NCBI GenBank assembly: GCA_038503035.1
Contig: JAVSML010020422.1
Coordinates: 99,503-163,502 of the forward strand
DNA from: Crocodylus rhombifer
Taxonomy: Eukaryota; Chordata; Crocodylia; Crocodylidae
DNA length: 64,000 bases
Reading direction: 5' to 3'
The notes beneath the pieces were generated by a model. It had not been told where the DNA came from, did no database searches, and saw only the letters and a list, made by a program, of their open reading frames with translations. The position numbers and the translations under genes were made by a program. Positions 23,200-36,890 of this stretch are shown one piece after another; the stretch's first letter is position 1, and the number at the start of each line of letters is the position of its first letter.

Positions 23200-25320
23200 G
23201 GAACTTGCTCTTTGTTTGGGAAGCAGCACTGAATACTCAGGGAAGCATCTGCTCTATCTAGTCACAGACAAGATTTTTAACAGTACTGAGAGCATCTGAA
23301 CAAGCTGCCTTCAGAGGGTTTAATGTATTTCCTCTTTAAAAATGAATAAATAAATAAATATATTCACCCTGAAATGCAAACTGGGTGTCCCTAGTCCGAG
23401 CAGGGTAGGAGTATGTGCCTTGCTTTCAGCCAGATTTATTTCAGCTTGATGTGATGCTCAGCTACAGCACCATATGTAATCAAGCAAACCACAAACTGAA
23501 GCAGTGTTGGACAGCTGTGTCACATATGGCTCTAGGAACATCACACGGTTTCTTAACACCAGTAAGATCTATAAAAAGTTGCTGTCTAAGGTTTAAAAAA
23601 AACCCGTTTGTGTTTCCTAAGCATGAGTTATTAGCTGTGCTGTTTTGTTTATTTGTCACTGAAGCCCTATTGTAATGCCAGCTCTCCAAAGTAAACCATC
23701 TCCCATCAGACCTCTTCATTGGAAGTGAAAAGAAGACACAAAGAAAGCAAGGAGAAATAAAGCTTCCTATTTCTGTGCCTGTTTTTTTCCTGTTCATTAC
23801 ACTGGGGGCTTCTTAACCTCCCCATACTTTATACAGGCACATAAAATAACTCTCTCAAGTATAACGACTTGAAATGTTACAGCCCTACTGGTGCTCTTGA
23901 ATTTTTATACCTGAATGTAGAAGGCAAATGTAACCAAAAAAAAAATAAAGCCAAAATGCCACATATTCCTGAAAAAAGTTCATAAACGCCCAGAAATTCC
24001 AATTATAAACAGCTTTCCAACAGGAGTAATTTGGAATAATGAACAAGGGTAACATTCAGGAAAAGAAACAGTATCCATCTCTCTTGCCCCTATCAGAAAA
24101 CTCCAAATAGTTACAGTTTCTAGGGGTTAGATCAATGGGCATGCCAGGGAGTTGCTATAGGCTTTTCTAGGATAATGTATCAGCAAAATGAAAATATATA
24201 GTAATGATGGTAACTGTATCCTACTTAGGAAATGAGCGTTACTGTATATACTGTATTATATACTGCAACATGGGTGAGATCATGGTTCCCTTGAAGTCAG
24301 TGCGAGTTGCTGTTTAGATAAACTGACTTCAGTCCAGCCAGGATTTCAAACTGCACCCCATGCCATAAGCTAAGGTACTGTTATTTGAGAAATATTCTTA
24401 GATTCAGTAGTAATCATTTTACTCTTACACTACATGCTTGAAATTCCCCTCAAATATTTTGTATAGACCAAGGAATATATAGCTCAAAAGTCAAATTCTT
24501 GTTCTTACTGAAGCAACAAAGCAGGCATTAAATGAATTTAAATGTCCTTTCAAATTGCTTTTATTACACAGATGGCTCCATCTGGTGGCTACATTAACAC
24601 CTAGTCATATTATGTGCAGTTTTAGGTCCATATATTGCTGCTTGGAAGAAAACAACCCTTAAACTGAACAAACTGACAAACATTGTGTTACTAAAAGGGA
24701 ATAATGTATAATTTTTACCAGATTATGTACTATACTAAATGCTAATCAGGCTGTGGATGAGGTTTGTACAACTACACTTCAGGATTTTACAGTCTGGTTT
24801 TGAGCAATAGCTAGCGCTGTACCAGAGGCAAGTTTTAGAAGCCATGCTCTGGTCTCAGAACACACAGTGGGGTCCAGAAATTTTCTCTGAAAGTATTGCA
24901 TTTTGTCTTCTTTACTGAAAGTGACATTATCTGAAGCAGAAGAAAGACCAATTTCTCAGTGGATAATTGGAAGGAGTTTTCTATTAGATTATTCTGGATA
25001 TTGTTTTGCAAACATGGTACATATGACAAATAATGGTAAAAAAGATATAATGGGAAAGTTCTCTCTGGAAGTATAATATTATATTGTGTACAGCAACTAC
25101 TTCACCCCCAAAATATTAATTAATTCAGAGTTAAATTTGCTTAAATAGTGAGTTTAAAAGTACTTAACTACAGCAATAGTATTGAGAAAACCTATTTACC
25201 AGACTGTAAATTATCAAGTAAGTTGATTTACATACATTTAGTCTTTGTAATGAATACATTAAAATAAGAGCATCAGTATAAAAATTCAGCTTGCACATTC
25301 CATTAACAGCTACAGCTTCA
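23200..25320. other. Intergenic, no gene seen
   Basis: A+T-rich DNA with an (AATA)n run near 23341-23362 and an A-tract near 23935. All open frames are short and none resembles a family I know. Confidence 0.45.
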
Positions 25321-25343
25321 ACCCCCAAACTATACCTGATGTA

Positions 25344-25346
<3 letters not shown>

Positions 25347-25400
<54 letters not shown>
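25347..25400. repeat. (TG)24 followed by (CG)3
   Basis: Twenty-four TG dinucleotides (25347-25394) run directly into CGCGCG (25395-25400). Alternating purine-pyrimidine tracts of this length can adopt Z-DNA under negative supercoiling. The 104-codon minus-strand frame with a His-Thr run across this site is a by-product of the repeat. Confidence 0.95.
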
Positions 25401-25402
<2 letters not shown>

Positions 25403-25434
25403 CATGAATGTTTGTGTATACTGGACTATTTAAT

Positions 25435-25530
25435 GTCCAACATAAATGTCCAACTATTTGGATTACATAAATTTTCAACTATTTGGACTCCGGCATAATG
25501 TCCAACGTAATGCCCAACATATGTGATAAT
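25435..25530 (+). repeat. Short decayed tandem repeat (25-28 bp)
   Basis: Three units begin CATAAATGTCCAACTATTTG (25441), CATAAATTTTCAACTATTTG (25466) and CATAATGTCCAACG (25494). They lie just downstream of the TG/CG tract. Confidence 0.65.
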
Positions 25531-25979
25531 ATTGTCTTCTTTCAGCAAATGTAAATATTATGTTTATGGGGAATTCTTTGGTTTCAAAGAAATAATCAAT
25601 TCAAAAAGTTTAAATTAGTTTGATGTAGGAAATTTGTGTATACTCTGTTTCCATGTTCCATGTTTCCAAGACATCAGCTTCTTGGAAGAAGCTTTGTGTT
25701 ACAGGCATCTCTAATTTCTATGGTGCTAAATGCCAGTGTCTGTAGAAACTATTATGTCAAACTTCTTTAATGCACATTCAGGAAGAACATTGATCTAATC
25801 AGCTCCGTAAGTAACCAGTGAGCTCATTTGTTAAATATCATTGTAGAGAATTTACCATCAAATCCATGGATCTCCCCTGCAAATTAATATTGCTTATGTA
25901 TACACCGCACATACAAGCTGGCAACTGCATAAGAGGCCAGAGGATATAAACAGCTGAATCAAACATCTTACTGGGCACA

Positions 25980-26093
25980 AGCACTAATGTTTATATTGCT
26001 TGTTGCTCCACCCCTGAAACAATGAGGCTAAACCCCATATGTGCAGGAGTTGGTAGTGCACAAGCATTTTTGCTAATCACACTGCATGCAAAA
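25980..26093. repeat. 114-bp exact direct repeat, copy 1
   Basis: The sequence from AGCACTAATGTTTATATTGC to CACACTGCATGCAAAA occurs again at 30151-30264 with no mismatch over 114 bp, in the same orientation. The flanks differ immediately on both sides. No terminal inverted repeat, A-tail or target duplication is obvious, so the element class is unknown. Confidence 0.9.
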
Positions 26094-26099
26094 CTAAAA

Positions 26100-29000
26100 G
26101 AGAAAGAAGAAAACAAGGGCGTGATGTAATGAATGCACTGGGCTATGCATGGCTTCTTATAGGAGCAGGGAAGGGCCTGCTGAATTTAGCACAAAAAGTA
26201 GACCTTACTTTTAGATTCCTGATGTCTCCAGGGTTCAAGCGCTAATCTGGGGAGCCCTCTGAGATTCACAGCCCTGAACCCTCTCGAATTCAGTGCCTAA
26301 GATGATTTTATCAAAATGAGGGATGGGATCATTCCTTTCTTATAAAATCTGGGAGCACTTCCCACTTCTATGCCATAGCCCAGTGCTTGGTGCATACACC
26401 CCAGTTCAATCCTTAGGTGGTTACAACCCTCATCTCCCAACTTTGCAGGACAGTTATCTAACTGGCTGACTGCAGGCTATTTGCTGGGTGAATGTGAGGG
26501 CAAGGAATTCTCCATCTCTCCAGCTGAAGTTGGTTCATTTTGTATAGTTTAATTAAGGAGTGAGAGCATCACTCTATGCCTAGTAGCTGCAGCACTCAGC
26601 TGAGAGGAGAGGAGTCCTGGGTCCCAGGCCTTGCTCCAAGGACTGTAATGTATTTTGCATTAAACAGCTATTTGCTTAAATACAGAAACAATTTTCACAG
26701 CATGGACTGGAACCCAGATGTGCTCCCTGCCACTTCCCCTGCTAAGTACCTAGACCTGTAGGCAAAGAAGTTCTGTTGTTGCTCTCCTAGCCTAATAAAT
26801 CTCTAATTAAACCATGCAAATGGAACAAACTCCAAAGAAGTGGTGAAGAGTGACCCCATCCCAGAACAACTGAGTCGCTCAGCACAGAAGCAGAAGGGTT
26901 CCTGAGAAACTTCACTGGCAAAAAATGGAGGGACTTATGGATACTGAGCACTTAATGGGGTTAGGGAGCATTTGAATAGGAGTTTTGAGCATCACAGTTT
27001 GACTCAGGCACCTTTGTGGATGTAGTGAATGTCATCAAGAGAAGAGGCGCTGCTGTCTTTTCAGAGAGCTCCAGCCCTTCTCAAAGAGAAGCATCATTGC
27101 TGGTTCTGAACCTACATCCACTGGCTTACACCAGATTATGCAGGGTCCCCTAAAAGCAGGCATCTCCAGCCTGTGTGTTGCTGAGGTTTGGCTCTTGGAG
27201 AAAGAAACTTAGGGTGACTGTGTGGTGACTGTTGGCAAGACTGGCCAGAAACTTCCCTAGGAGGGTGTGAAGCACTAGCTAGTGGTCTATAACAGACCAT
27301 TTGAGTGTTCTCCAGAGTTTCATCCTCCTTTTGAGAAGAAAAAGCATTTAGCTGTTAAGGATGTTGAGAAAACCTTCGAAACTTGAAGTGCAATTGTGTT
27401 TGCTTGCATCCAGGGAGCCTAAAACAATAGCTCTGAGATGTGAACTTCCCAAACATTCAATTGGTCTTAACTCAGATAAGAATGGTGATACTTGAAATAC
27501 TACTATCGCCAATTATTTTACTACTCACAAAAGCATGTAAGAAATGCTCCCTATAATTGATGAGGGCGGGAAGCAGCATGGAGTAGTTAGAGAGACAGAG
27601 GCATGAAAATGTATTCATTTAGAGATAAAGGTCCGTGACAGCACATATCCAGTAGGTGTAGTTGGTTTCATTTCTTTCAGACGGTGGAAGTGTTAAAAGT
27701 GTGGGAGGCATCCCTCCATCTGAAGTGCAGGTTTTCATATATTGCATGGTCACACAGTTCTCTGTTGCTCATGTTCACAGTAGCCCTAAATGCATGGCTT
27801 TAAAGGGCCAATCATCAGGAAAAAGTGAGCTAGCACCACTTGGTCTGAAAGGGTCCAGAATTCCCTGCCTATTCTCTGAATATTTGTTGCCCTGGTGTTT
27901 TGTTCCCTGCCTATTCCTTATGTTACCTGCAATAGGAGCTTTCTCATTTTCCTTTTTTGCATACTGCACACATCTGAAACTTCATGGTTCTCTACACTAC
28001 CAAATACACAGTGCACTCTGGAGCATCAAGGCAAGTAAAGCTCCATGGTGGAGAAAAAAATGTGAGTGCAGAAGCAGGGGTAGAAACACAATTCTAGGAT
28101 TGGACCCCTCCTTAAAGAAGAACCACTTATTAAAGGAAACAGCTATAACTAGTGCTTGAGCTTAGCTTGTCTCTTCTGTTTATCAGGAATCATGCCTTTT
28201 CTGGAACTCTTCACAATGCAAAAAGGACATGTTTTCAAGAGCAGGAAGCTAAATCCGTACTCAAATCCCTACACCAGTGGCAAGATTTACAAAAAAAAAA
28301 ACCCAACAACAAAAAAGTGCTGATCTTTTAAAATTTCCCACTGACTTTTGAACAGGTGAATGATTTACTACAGGTAAAACTACAGGCAGAAATCATCAAA
28401 GCAGCTCTTGAGGCTCAGTGCAACCAGAGAGTATTCTCAGTGGTAACTCTTTCCTCCGCTTTCTGGTGTGGCATTCCTTAGTCTGTCTTCCAGCTGAATA
28501 CAAATAAATAACATAGCAGGTTTTTGCATATTAAGTTAATCCATATAACATCTGTCCCTCCCCTGCTCTCTATGTACTTCTTGAGGTATTATGCAGGGAA
28601 CAAGTTTGTCTTATCAGGTTGCAGGGAACCAGGTGATTTTGAAAAACTGTGCAACAGAGCTGTATCATCCCACTAATATCATAGATGTTCTAAAAGGTTT
28701 CCCCTAATTCTCCTTCACACTCTCAGGTGATGGAGTGCCAAGATGGGCAAAATCAGTTTCAGTGCCAAAAAGATGGACTACTAGTGCAGAAGGTCACAAA
28801 CCACTATTGATTGCCTTATGTCATCAGGAGCTTGAAAGATGATCCAAGAATCCAGGCTGGTTTTGGAATACATAGTTTACAGCACAGCACCATTACCTAC
28901 ATATACCATTAAAGATACACCGGGCAACTCAAACCTAGCTGGCAATGGTATTATCTTTGCACTGAGCACTAAAAGAGACTCATAAAAAAAGACAGACAGA

Positions 29001-30150
29001 AATGCATCCACTAAGCAATAGCAACCTTATGCTCAGTGTGCTAGAGAAAATGTTGAAGAACAATTTAAAGCTGCCAAGGTCACTGAGCTTAGGTGGGAAC
29101 TTTAGGACCTGGTGGCTGAAGTGATCCAGTAAGCAGACTCTTACAGCATCTTGGCATCCAACCAATTTCATGCAAACTTCGAAATAGTCTTTAATTTGTA
29201 TTAGTGAATATTGGTCTGTGATCTGAGCTATCATCAGCTAAACTGGGACATGCATAGTATTTGGAAGGCCAATTACAGAGGAAGGATCTTACTGTTCAAG
29301 TGAACTGTGTGGGTAACTTATCCCAGATTATCCCAAATCACTTTGCATACACACTGCTCAAAGCATGTTATATACCAAATATCTACATGTGTCACATCAC
29401 CTCTGAAATATTCCACCCCTGACTCGGAACCTATTAACCAAGCAGACAGCCTAAAACCAGAAAGGGGATAGTTTGGCCAGCCTATTGTCCTATGAAAAGT
29501 TCAATGGGATCTTTTACGTTTGCCCCAAACAGGCAGGAGCTAAGTCTTCAAAACTCTGTTGGAGAATGATGTGATTTTATGTCCTTCAGAGGGATAAATA
29601 GCCAAGATTTTGTTATAGTTAGAATAAATGTGGATCTTTAATTTCTGTCAAACAGTAGATGTCTCCCTTTGCCTGCATTTGAAACGGGTATAAAATGTGT
29701 GCTAGGTTACATATCTATAGCCAGCGTTACTTTTTTCAGCTCACATTCCCATCATGCCTTGTAGAAAAATCCACAGGGGAGGAAAGATAACACTGAGTAC
29801 AAACCCTGAGAATAGAGCCCCATGAAAGCAACAAATTACAAACTCTACTGAAGAGATTTTCTTCTGAAAGATCATAGGTCTCATGCTTTAGTCATGGCCT
29901 GTTCCTTTGCCAGCAGGTTTGGAGAGAGTGATCTGTAAAAGCTAAGTGATTTCTTTCAAGTAAGCTTCTCACGATGACTACAGAAACCTAAAGGATTACA
30001 GTATACAAACAATGGGAGAAAAGCTGCTTCAAATAATACACCCAGACAATGGAGTTGCAGTTTTGGTAGTAATGCAAAATATGGAAGGGGATTTAAATGA
30101 AATGAGTGATATCTATACACCTCTGAGGGCTCACGTGTGACAAATTTGGC
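26100..30150. other. Intergenic, no supported gene
   Basis: This holds repeat-like scraps (a possible SINE at about 26360-26460) and a 165-codon open frame at 27662-28159. That frame has no recognised domain and no splice or promoter support, so I treat it as chance. An A-tract near 28291 is followed by AACCCAACAACAAAAAA. Confidence 0.4.
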
Positions 30151-30264
30151 AGCACTAATGTTTATATTGCTTGTTGCTCCACCCCTGAAACAATGAGGCT
30201 AAACCCCATATGTGCAGGAGTTGGTAGTGCACAAGCATTTTTGCTAATCACACTGCATGCAAAA
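30151..30264. repeat. 114-bp exact direct repeat, copy 2
   Basis: Identical to 25980-26093 and 4171 bp downstream of it. The boundaries are sharp: A/C on the left (25979 against 30150) and C/G on the right (26094 against 30265). Confidence 0.9.
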
Positions 30265-30604
30265 GCAGGAAGACAAAGGGAACTAGTAATGCTTATGCTA
30301 GCATTGGGGAAATAATTAAGCATGAATGAAATATTGTATATGGATTTGGAATGAATGTGAGGCATTCTTGGAAACAATTGTGTGTTTCAGTTGTGCTGCT
30401 TCTCCCTCCCAACCCCCCAAGTTTCACAAAGTAATTTACATTTCATTTAAATAAACAACGCACATTATTACAAACTTTCTCTTTTATTTACATAAAACAA
30501 AATGCTCATTTCCATTAGTCTCTAGATAAGCTGACATCATTGGAAGTGGAATGCTCCTTGAAGGAAAACTTTTCTTCCTTCCCATATTGCTACACATCTC
30601 ACAA

Positions 30605-30650
30605 CAAGTATGGGATGGATCGGTGGGTACATGGATGGATGGATACAAGG
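30605..30650. repeat. Imperfect (GGAT)n microsatellite
   Basis: ATGGGATGGATCGG ... ACATGGATGGATGGATAC is a short interrupted GGAT array. Confidence 0.7.
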
Positions 30651-31253
30651 AAAATAATCCACTTTAAGTTCTTCCATATAGCTTTTGTAAATATATTGAA
30701 GGTCTATGCTGAACAAACCCATTCAGTTCAAGAGATGAGAGGGCTGGGTAGAGGTATTGGTAGTTATGAGAGTGCCCAACCATCAAGGTAAAGGTATTTA
30801 TGTAAATGCCCAACCACAGTCACTGGCTTCAAGAACACAAAAGTGGTATACCACTGGAACCAGTAAGTAGGTATGTTTGGAAACTTTCATAAATTACAGC
30901 AGCTTCAGGCACTGCTATCCTGGGGGGAGTGTGCACATCTCATACTTTTTTTCTGAACAGCATGCCTGCTCAATCAGAAAGGGAAGCAGAGGAAGTTGCA
31001 AGAGGCTTGCAAAGGCAACTAACACTTCGAGCAAGTTTATGGGTGCAACTGACACAGCACAAATGGCCTAGAATATGAACCAGGATCTGGGATCATTGTT
31101 TTGTCCAGATTGGTTAAGCAACGAAGTGCTCTGTAACTTCAGTTCAGCACTACTTCCAGGAATCTCTCTTTATGAGTCTGTATGATGTTTGCCTTCTTAT
31201 CTTTATGGTCTATAAATTATAGATGATCTCTGGAGCCTCAACTCTTCTCTCTC

Positions 31254-31277
31254 CTGATTGGTATGTTTACCAATCAG
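31254..31277. repeat. Perfect 10-bp hairpin
   Basis: CTGATTGGTA (31254-31263), loop TGTT, then the exact reverse complement TACCAATCAG (31268-31277). Each arm contains a CCAAT-box core (ATTGG/CCAAT), but no promoter context accompanies it. Confidence 0.85.
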
Positions 31278-31279
31278 TT

Positions 31280-32730
31280 CAATTCCCCATGTACTGTATA
31301 TCACTGATTCATTTCCACTTCTCTGAAGTGCTCCTTATCCCTTCTCACTTTGACTATTTTTGGCTTCCTTTTCCTCTTTGGTTTCCTCAAGCCTATTTCC
31401 TCCATCCTCAAGTAGCTCTACCAACAACCCATTCATTGAAAACCCCACATCGACTTCCTGAAAATCATCTCATAGACCTTATCACTCTTTTTCCCTCCCT
31501 GTTCCCATCACTTGTCCTGTTATGACCTTCCATCTGTCCTTCAACAGCATCTTGCCTCTTTTGGGACCCAGACCCAGAGTAAGTAGAAAATTTACAGAAG
31601 TAAAAAAACAAACAAACTACAAAATAATTCAAATGGGAGGCCTGATTCTGCAAAAAGGCAAAGTAAACATGGTTTAAAAAATAATCATTTGCATACTGCT
31701 TTGCAGAGTCAGCATCCTAAATGCCTCAAGTTCCCTATCTAAATCTATATTTGTGTGTCAGCACCCCTGAAAGCCAAGCTACTTATTCAGCTGCAAAAGC
31801 AGGGATTACATTGCCTAACTTTAGGTTGAATAGTTTTGGCTGCAGTGTGCTAAAACAAAAGAGAAATCTATTGATCATTCCTGACTTTAGTCCTATGTAG
31901 AATCTTTAGCATTGATCTCCTTCATAACATTGATAAAGACTTAATTTTACCTAGTTCCTCTCGCCACACTGCCCCCAAACTTAAAAGGGAATGATCATTT
32001 TCTCTTCTCATGCAGTCCTTGCTACTTTGCCTTATCCTCTATTACTAAAATACGCCCAACACTTCAGATTTATAACCAGATGAATTCATTAAACAGATGC
32101 TCCGCTTATCCAAGAATATACTGTATTCTCGCAGTTCCCCAAGTTTAAATTTTTGTCTTACAGACAAAGACATTCAAAGATCTCTCCCAAATTAGATTTG
32201 AAAGCATTTCCTGTTGGGATCGCAGCCTTTTAGTGGGATCATATACTTTTTTCCCACTACAGAACAAGGTAGAAATGTTAGGGTCTAACTCCATTATTTC
32301 CAGATATCACTAGGGTGTGCTATAGATCATGAAATTCCAGTAAAGTGCTGTTTTTAATAGGGCACCCTGGCTATTATACTAAATATTTTAAATTAATTGG
32401 AACATGAAAGCAACTCACACTGATCCAAATACACATTTAACACAATATGCACTCAGGAGAGATAATATAGCAAAACTTGTTTAACAATTTGAAACATTTT
32501 TGCTATGTGGGCTTGGACAAACATACTACAAGACACAACTAGAAGAAATTAGCCAGAGTTAGACAGCTAATCAATAATCTAAAATGTGCACTGTTAACTA
32601 ACAATTGGAGGTGTGGGGGGGAAAGAAAGCTGGAAAGGCTGAATAGAAACAACTATAAATACCAAGTATAAGCAAGAAGTGACTATTCTGGACTATTGCT
32701 TTGACATGCTTTTATGTGACTATTTAAGTC
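31280..32730. other. Intergenic, nothing recognised
   Basis: Moderately A+T-rich DNA with short open frames only. I see no exon, RNA gene or element boundary. Confidence 0.45.
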
Positions 32731-32735
32731 ACCTA

Positions 32736-33458
32736 CAGGCTGGGGAACTCCCTTCTTGTCAGCACAGAGGCAGAAAAGGATCTTGGAGTCATTATTGATT
32801 CCAAGGTGAACATGGGCTGCCAATGTGGGGACACAGTCAGGACGGCTAACCACATCTTGTGCATCCACAGATGCATCACGAGCAGGTCCAAGGAGGTGAT
32901 CCTCCCCCTCTATGTGACACTGGTCAGGCTGCAGTTGGAGTACTGCATCCAGTTCTGGGCACTGCACTTCAGGAGGGATGTGGACAACATGGAGAGGATC
33001 CAGAGGAGGGCCACTCACATAATTAGGGGGCAGCAGAGCAGGTCCTATGAGGAAAGACTACAGGACCTGAACCTGTTCAGCCCACACAAAAGAAGGCTAA
33101 GAGGGGATCTGGTGGCCACCTACAAACTTGCTGAGGGAGACCAGCAGGCAATGGGAGAGGCCCTGTTCCCCCGAGCACTACTGGGAGTTACAAGGAATAA
33201 CGGCCATAAGCTGAAAGTAGGTTCAGGCTAGATATCAGGAGGCACTACTTCACAGTCAGGGTGGTTAGGAGCTGGAACCAACTTCCAAGGGAAGTGGTGC
33301 TCACCCCTACCCTGGGGGTCTTCAAAAGGAAGCTAGACAATCACCTAGTCGGGGTTGTTTGACCCCAGCATCCTTTCCTGCCATGGCAGGGGGTTGGACT
33401 TGATGACCTGCTTAGGTCCCTTCCGATCCTTCTAACTATGAAACCATGAAACTATGAA
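32736..33458 (+). mobile_element. CR1 LINE 3' end (degraded)
   Basis: It encodes STEAEKDLGVIIDSKVNM, then CITSRSKEVILPLYVTLVR, LEYCIQFWALHFRRDVDN and NLFSPHKRRLRGDLVATYKL, the C-terminal part of the CR1 reverse-transcriptase ORF. A stop interrupts the frame after KLKVGSG. The DNA continues through the GGAACCAACTTCC block and the CR1 3' UTR (GGGTTGGACTTGATGACCTG) to a tail with ACTATGAAACCATGAAACTA. The 5' end is truncated, as is usual for CR1. Compared with 46599-47143 it has more disruptive changes and so is probably older. Confidence 0.9.
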
Positions 33459-33459
33459 A

Positions 33460-36400
33460 GAGACTGTCCAACTTGAGTCAGTCCTTGCCATTATAAGGAA
33501 GGACTGCCCAAACAAGCACTAGCTCAATGGAAGAACCATTTCTAGCTATCCTGACATTAATTTGGTGGGCTGCCATAAGTTGCGGGGCATGGCCTGTTGA
33601 GAATTCAGGGTCCCTGGACTGCAATGGATATGGCCATCAGTGGTAGCCCCCAGCTCTACACTGCTGCCTAGCCACAGTCCCATGCCAATTAATACCCCCA
33701 GCCCTGCGCTGCTGCCCTGCCAGAGCTCCTCGTCCGGGGCTACCAACCTAACCCATGTTTTTTACTGACAGCCAAACTTTTTTTACTATCACATTTGACT
33801 GATTTGTTTCTACACAATGTAAATATAACTCTTTTGCCAGGCCCTGCCCTGTTGCCACATCCCAGCTGGAAGGGCAGGGTTCAAATTTAAAGGGCTAACA
33901 TCAACCATAGTAAAAAAAGTTAAAAAGGTTTGATTGTCACTAAAAAGTTTGCAGTAAAAAGAATTTCTTAGATTGGCAACCCTGTTTGACTGCACCAATG
34001 GTTTTACACTGCTGTGCTCCCTCCTGCCACACCACCCCGTCCCCCCGCTTCTTCCCTACTTCCTGCTGCTGCTGCCAGGGACTGTTCTGAAGTTTCCAGC
34101 ATAGTAGCCCCACCATGGAGGATGATTTTGATGCCCCTCCTCACTTGGTGCCCAGTCCACCCCTCCATATGCTATTGCTAATGAGATATAGACATTCAGC
34201 ACAGCATTTAAGCCTATGCCTAATTTAAAGTATGAAGCTAAAGACAAACACGCTTAAAGGTACGAAGGCAGGTTCATTCCAAGCCTAATGTCCATCTTAA
34301 AATATTTGTTTGCTCCTACTCCCCCTGCCAGCATTACATATACATAGCTCTCTGGACAGGTGCAGTATACAACTTAGCAGGAATAGCTAGCTTGGTTATG
34401 CAACAACATATACATCTAAATATTGAAAGAATAAGGTCTGTTGTAACAGAGCAGTAGAAGTGTGATGCAATGGCTAGAACATCCCTTGGATGAAATAGGG
34501 GAATTAGAGCCAGATCCTCAGTTCATGTAAATCCACATGGCTCTTTTGTCTTTTATACCCTCTATTGATTTACCCCAGCTGAGGCTCTGCCTCTTGAAGT
34601 TCCAGCTGGATGCTTTTCTCCCCTGGTTCTCCACCCTAGATTGCCTTATTCTTCCCCGTTCCTGTCATTAAACCACATGGTTACAACTGCTGCGATCAGT
34701 TCTGGAACAAAAAGGGACTGTTGGTAACCTCTGATCTACTTAACATATTAGAAAATGAGAAAAAAAAAGTCAGATCCACTTTAACTGAAATCTGAAAAGA
34801 GTGACCTTAATGGACAAGGGCTGCAAGGCTGCATGTAATAAATTCTTTCCCACTGATCTATAGCCCTTGCTGGATCTGTAATTATCATATGCATCTTCCC
34901 ATCTCATGCCCATGACATTTTCTCAGGTTTGCCTTGGATAATAAAACAATATTTCCTTTCCAAGTGTATAAAAGAGAGCTCTGCTGAAGCTGGCAGAAGA
35001 AATGAACTTTTTAAAATGGACAGTGTAAAATTATAGAGTAGACTACACTTTGATTGTGTCCACAAACTCACATTATTTAACCAAAATAGATCCAAACCCT
35101 ACAATTCACCTACAAAAACAATGTCCCAGCACATTCACTGTGTAACTAAAGGGAAAGATCTTGATTTATGACTCCTTACTCAGTAGTGTAGAGAGGATAA
35201 GGCTTTGTCCATAGAGAATTAGTTATACTAGCATTTGGTTCATTTTTCCCATGACACACTAAGTTATGCAAGCCAAGCCTGGACCTGACAGACCTCTGAA
35301 CTTGACACATGTGTGGAGTTACACTGGAGTTATACTGGGACTAATCATATGAACGATGCAGGTGTGCATGTGCAAGAACAGAACCATAGGCAGTACCATA
35401 ATACAGCCTGGGGGAAGATCCTGCCTGTGGGTTAAGCTGCAGTTCAGCTCTAGTTATGTTGCTGCTTTTGTTACTCTAGTTTGTTCATTTTTGCAAATCT
35501 GATTTTTTAAAGATGCTTCCTTGCAATCACACTTACAGGGAAACTAAAGATAATTCTATAAAGCCTATAAATAAATCTGGATCTGCTAAAAAATGCAGAA
35601 TTTCATTTCCACCAGCTGGGCCTGTCTGCTTAGGTTTGACACCCACAAGAGCTACAAACATGATTTGTAAAAGAAGTTTATATGAGGATCATGAACAGAT
35701 TCATTATCTTCATTTTCCCAAAATATTATGTTTGAAACCATTATTTTGGCAATGTCTTAACTTTTACTGTTTAATACTGCAATTTAGTTATTCTTCTTTT
35801 CAGAAAGGTATGTCCAAACATACACCTTCTTGCACTCTTCTTTCCTTCAGGTTAACTCATCACATTTGTTAAGCTACTTAATTCTCAAGGATCTACTGTA
35901 GACACAGTGAAGACCCCCTGAACACCAGTTAAGAATAAACCTGTAATGAGAATAAATTACAGACACATACCAATTTCCACAAGTCCTGCATGGAGTGAGA
36001 CCTTTTTACATAAACATCTGCTGTAGAAATAAATCAGATACATTAATAAGAATCCCCCTTCCAAATCAAATAATGAAAGTATCACAGTTATCAGACCAGT
36101 TAAAAGAATAAACCTATTAAATAAATAAATTTGCTCTACACCAATTTATGTCACTGCTGTACTTAAGGCAAAACCTTTTAAAGGAATAGATTTACTGTGC
36201 ATACAGATCTCCATTGGGTATGTGTAATTATGCAAAGGAAAGGCATTACTTTTACAGTGGATGAATGGGTGATACTTTTTGATTTACTGCTAGAAACAGA
36301 AAAATGGTAATGGCTTGAAATAAGCATTTGCAAAACCATTTTGGCAGACAGAAAATGTTTGATTTACCTAGGGCATCCATCAGGTTCTGTATTTTAGATC

Positions 36401-36890
36401 AAAGTAGATAAATGGCAAGGCAAATGGATATTTGGAAAAAAAACCCTACTGGTTTTCTGTCAACTACAAATTAAATGTTTGGAGGAAAAAAACCCAAGGC
36501 TCTGCATTGGAGGAAGTTATGATTCATCACTAATCTAGCAAATGGGGCTTTACGTATTTACCTGGAAAGATGAGAATTTCATGGAAAGCCTGATCCTACA
36601 TGCAGTTTATGGAGAATGGGTCCTGGCAGTCCATGGAGAATGGCCCTATCTTTGTACTACACACAAGCAAAAGTGGCCAGGATGCCTCTCGTGTCTGCCC
36701 CTCCCATCACACATCCCTAGAACAGCCAGGACCAATTACTTTTGCATAGGTCACACCCTCAAAATATCAAAGCAGAACCCTCAGGCACTTTATAAACTCA
36801 GGACACAGAAAGCTGAGTTGTTCTCCACTTTAAAGGAGTTATACTAGCTTTGGCCCTCTGTTTTGCACCCAGTGTGGTTCTCTTTTGGCT
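33460..36890. other. Intergenic, no gene seen
   Basis: A G+C-richer, repeat-like patch lies at about 33560-33740 and another at about 34020-34150, each with short low-complexity frames. A 119-codon frame at 35513-35872 is unrecognised and lies in A+T-rich DNA. No splice or promoter evidence was found. Confidence 0.4.

Noticed and set aside
25164..25478. 104-codon frame with a His-Thr run
   Set aside because: It is the translation of the TG/CA microsatellite.
27662..28159. 165-codon plus-strand open frame
   Set aside because: No recognisable domain, no splice or promoter support, and a composition like the surrounding A+T-rich DNA. A frame of this size can occur by chance over six frames of 64 kb. 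Conservation would be needed to revive it.
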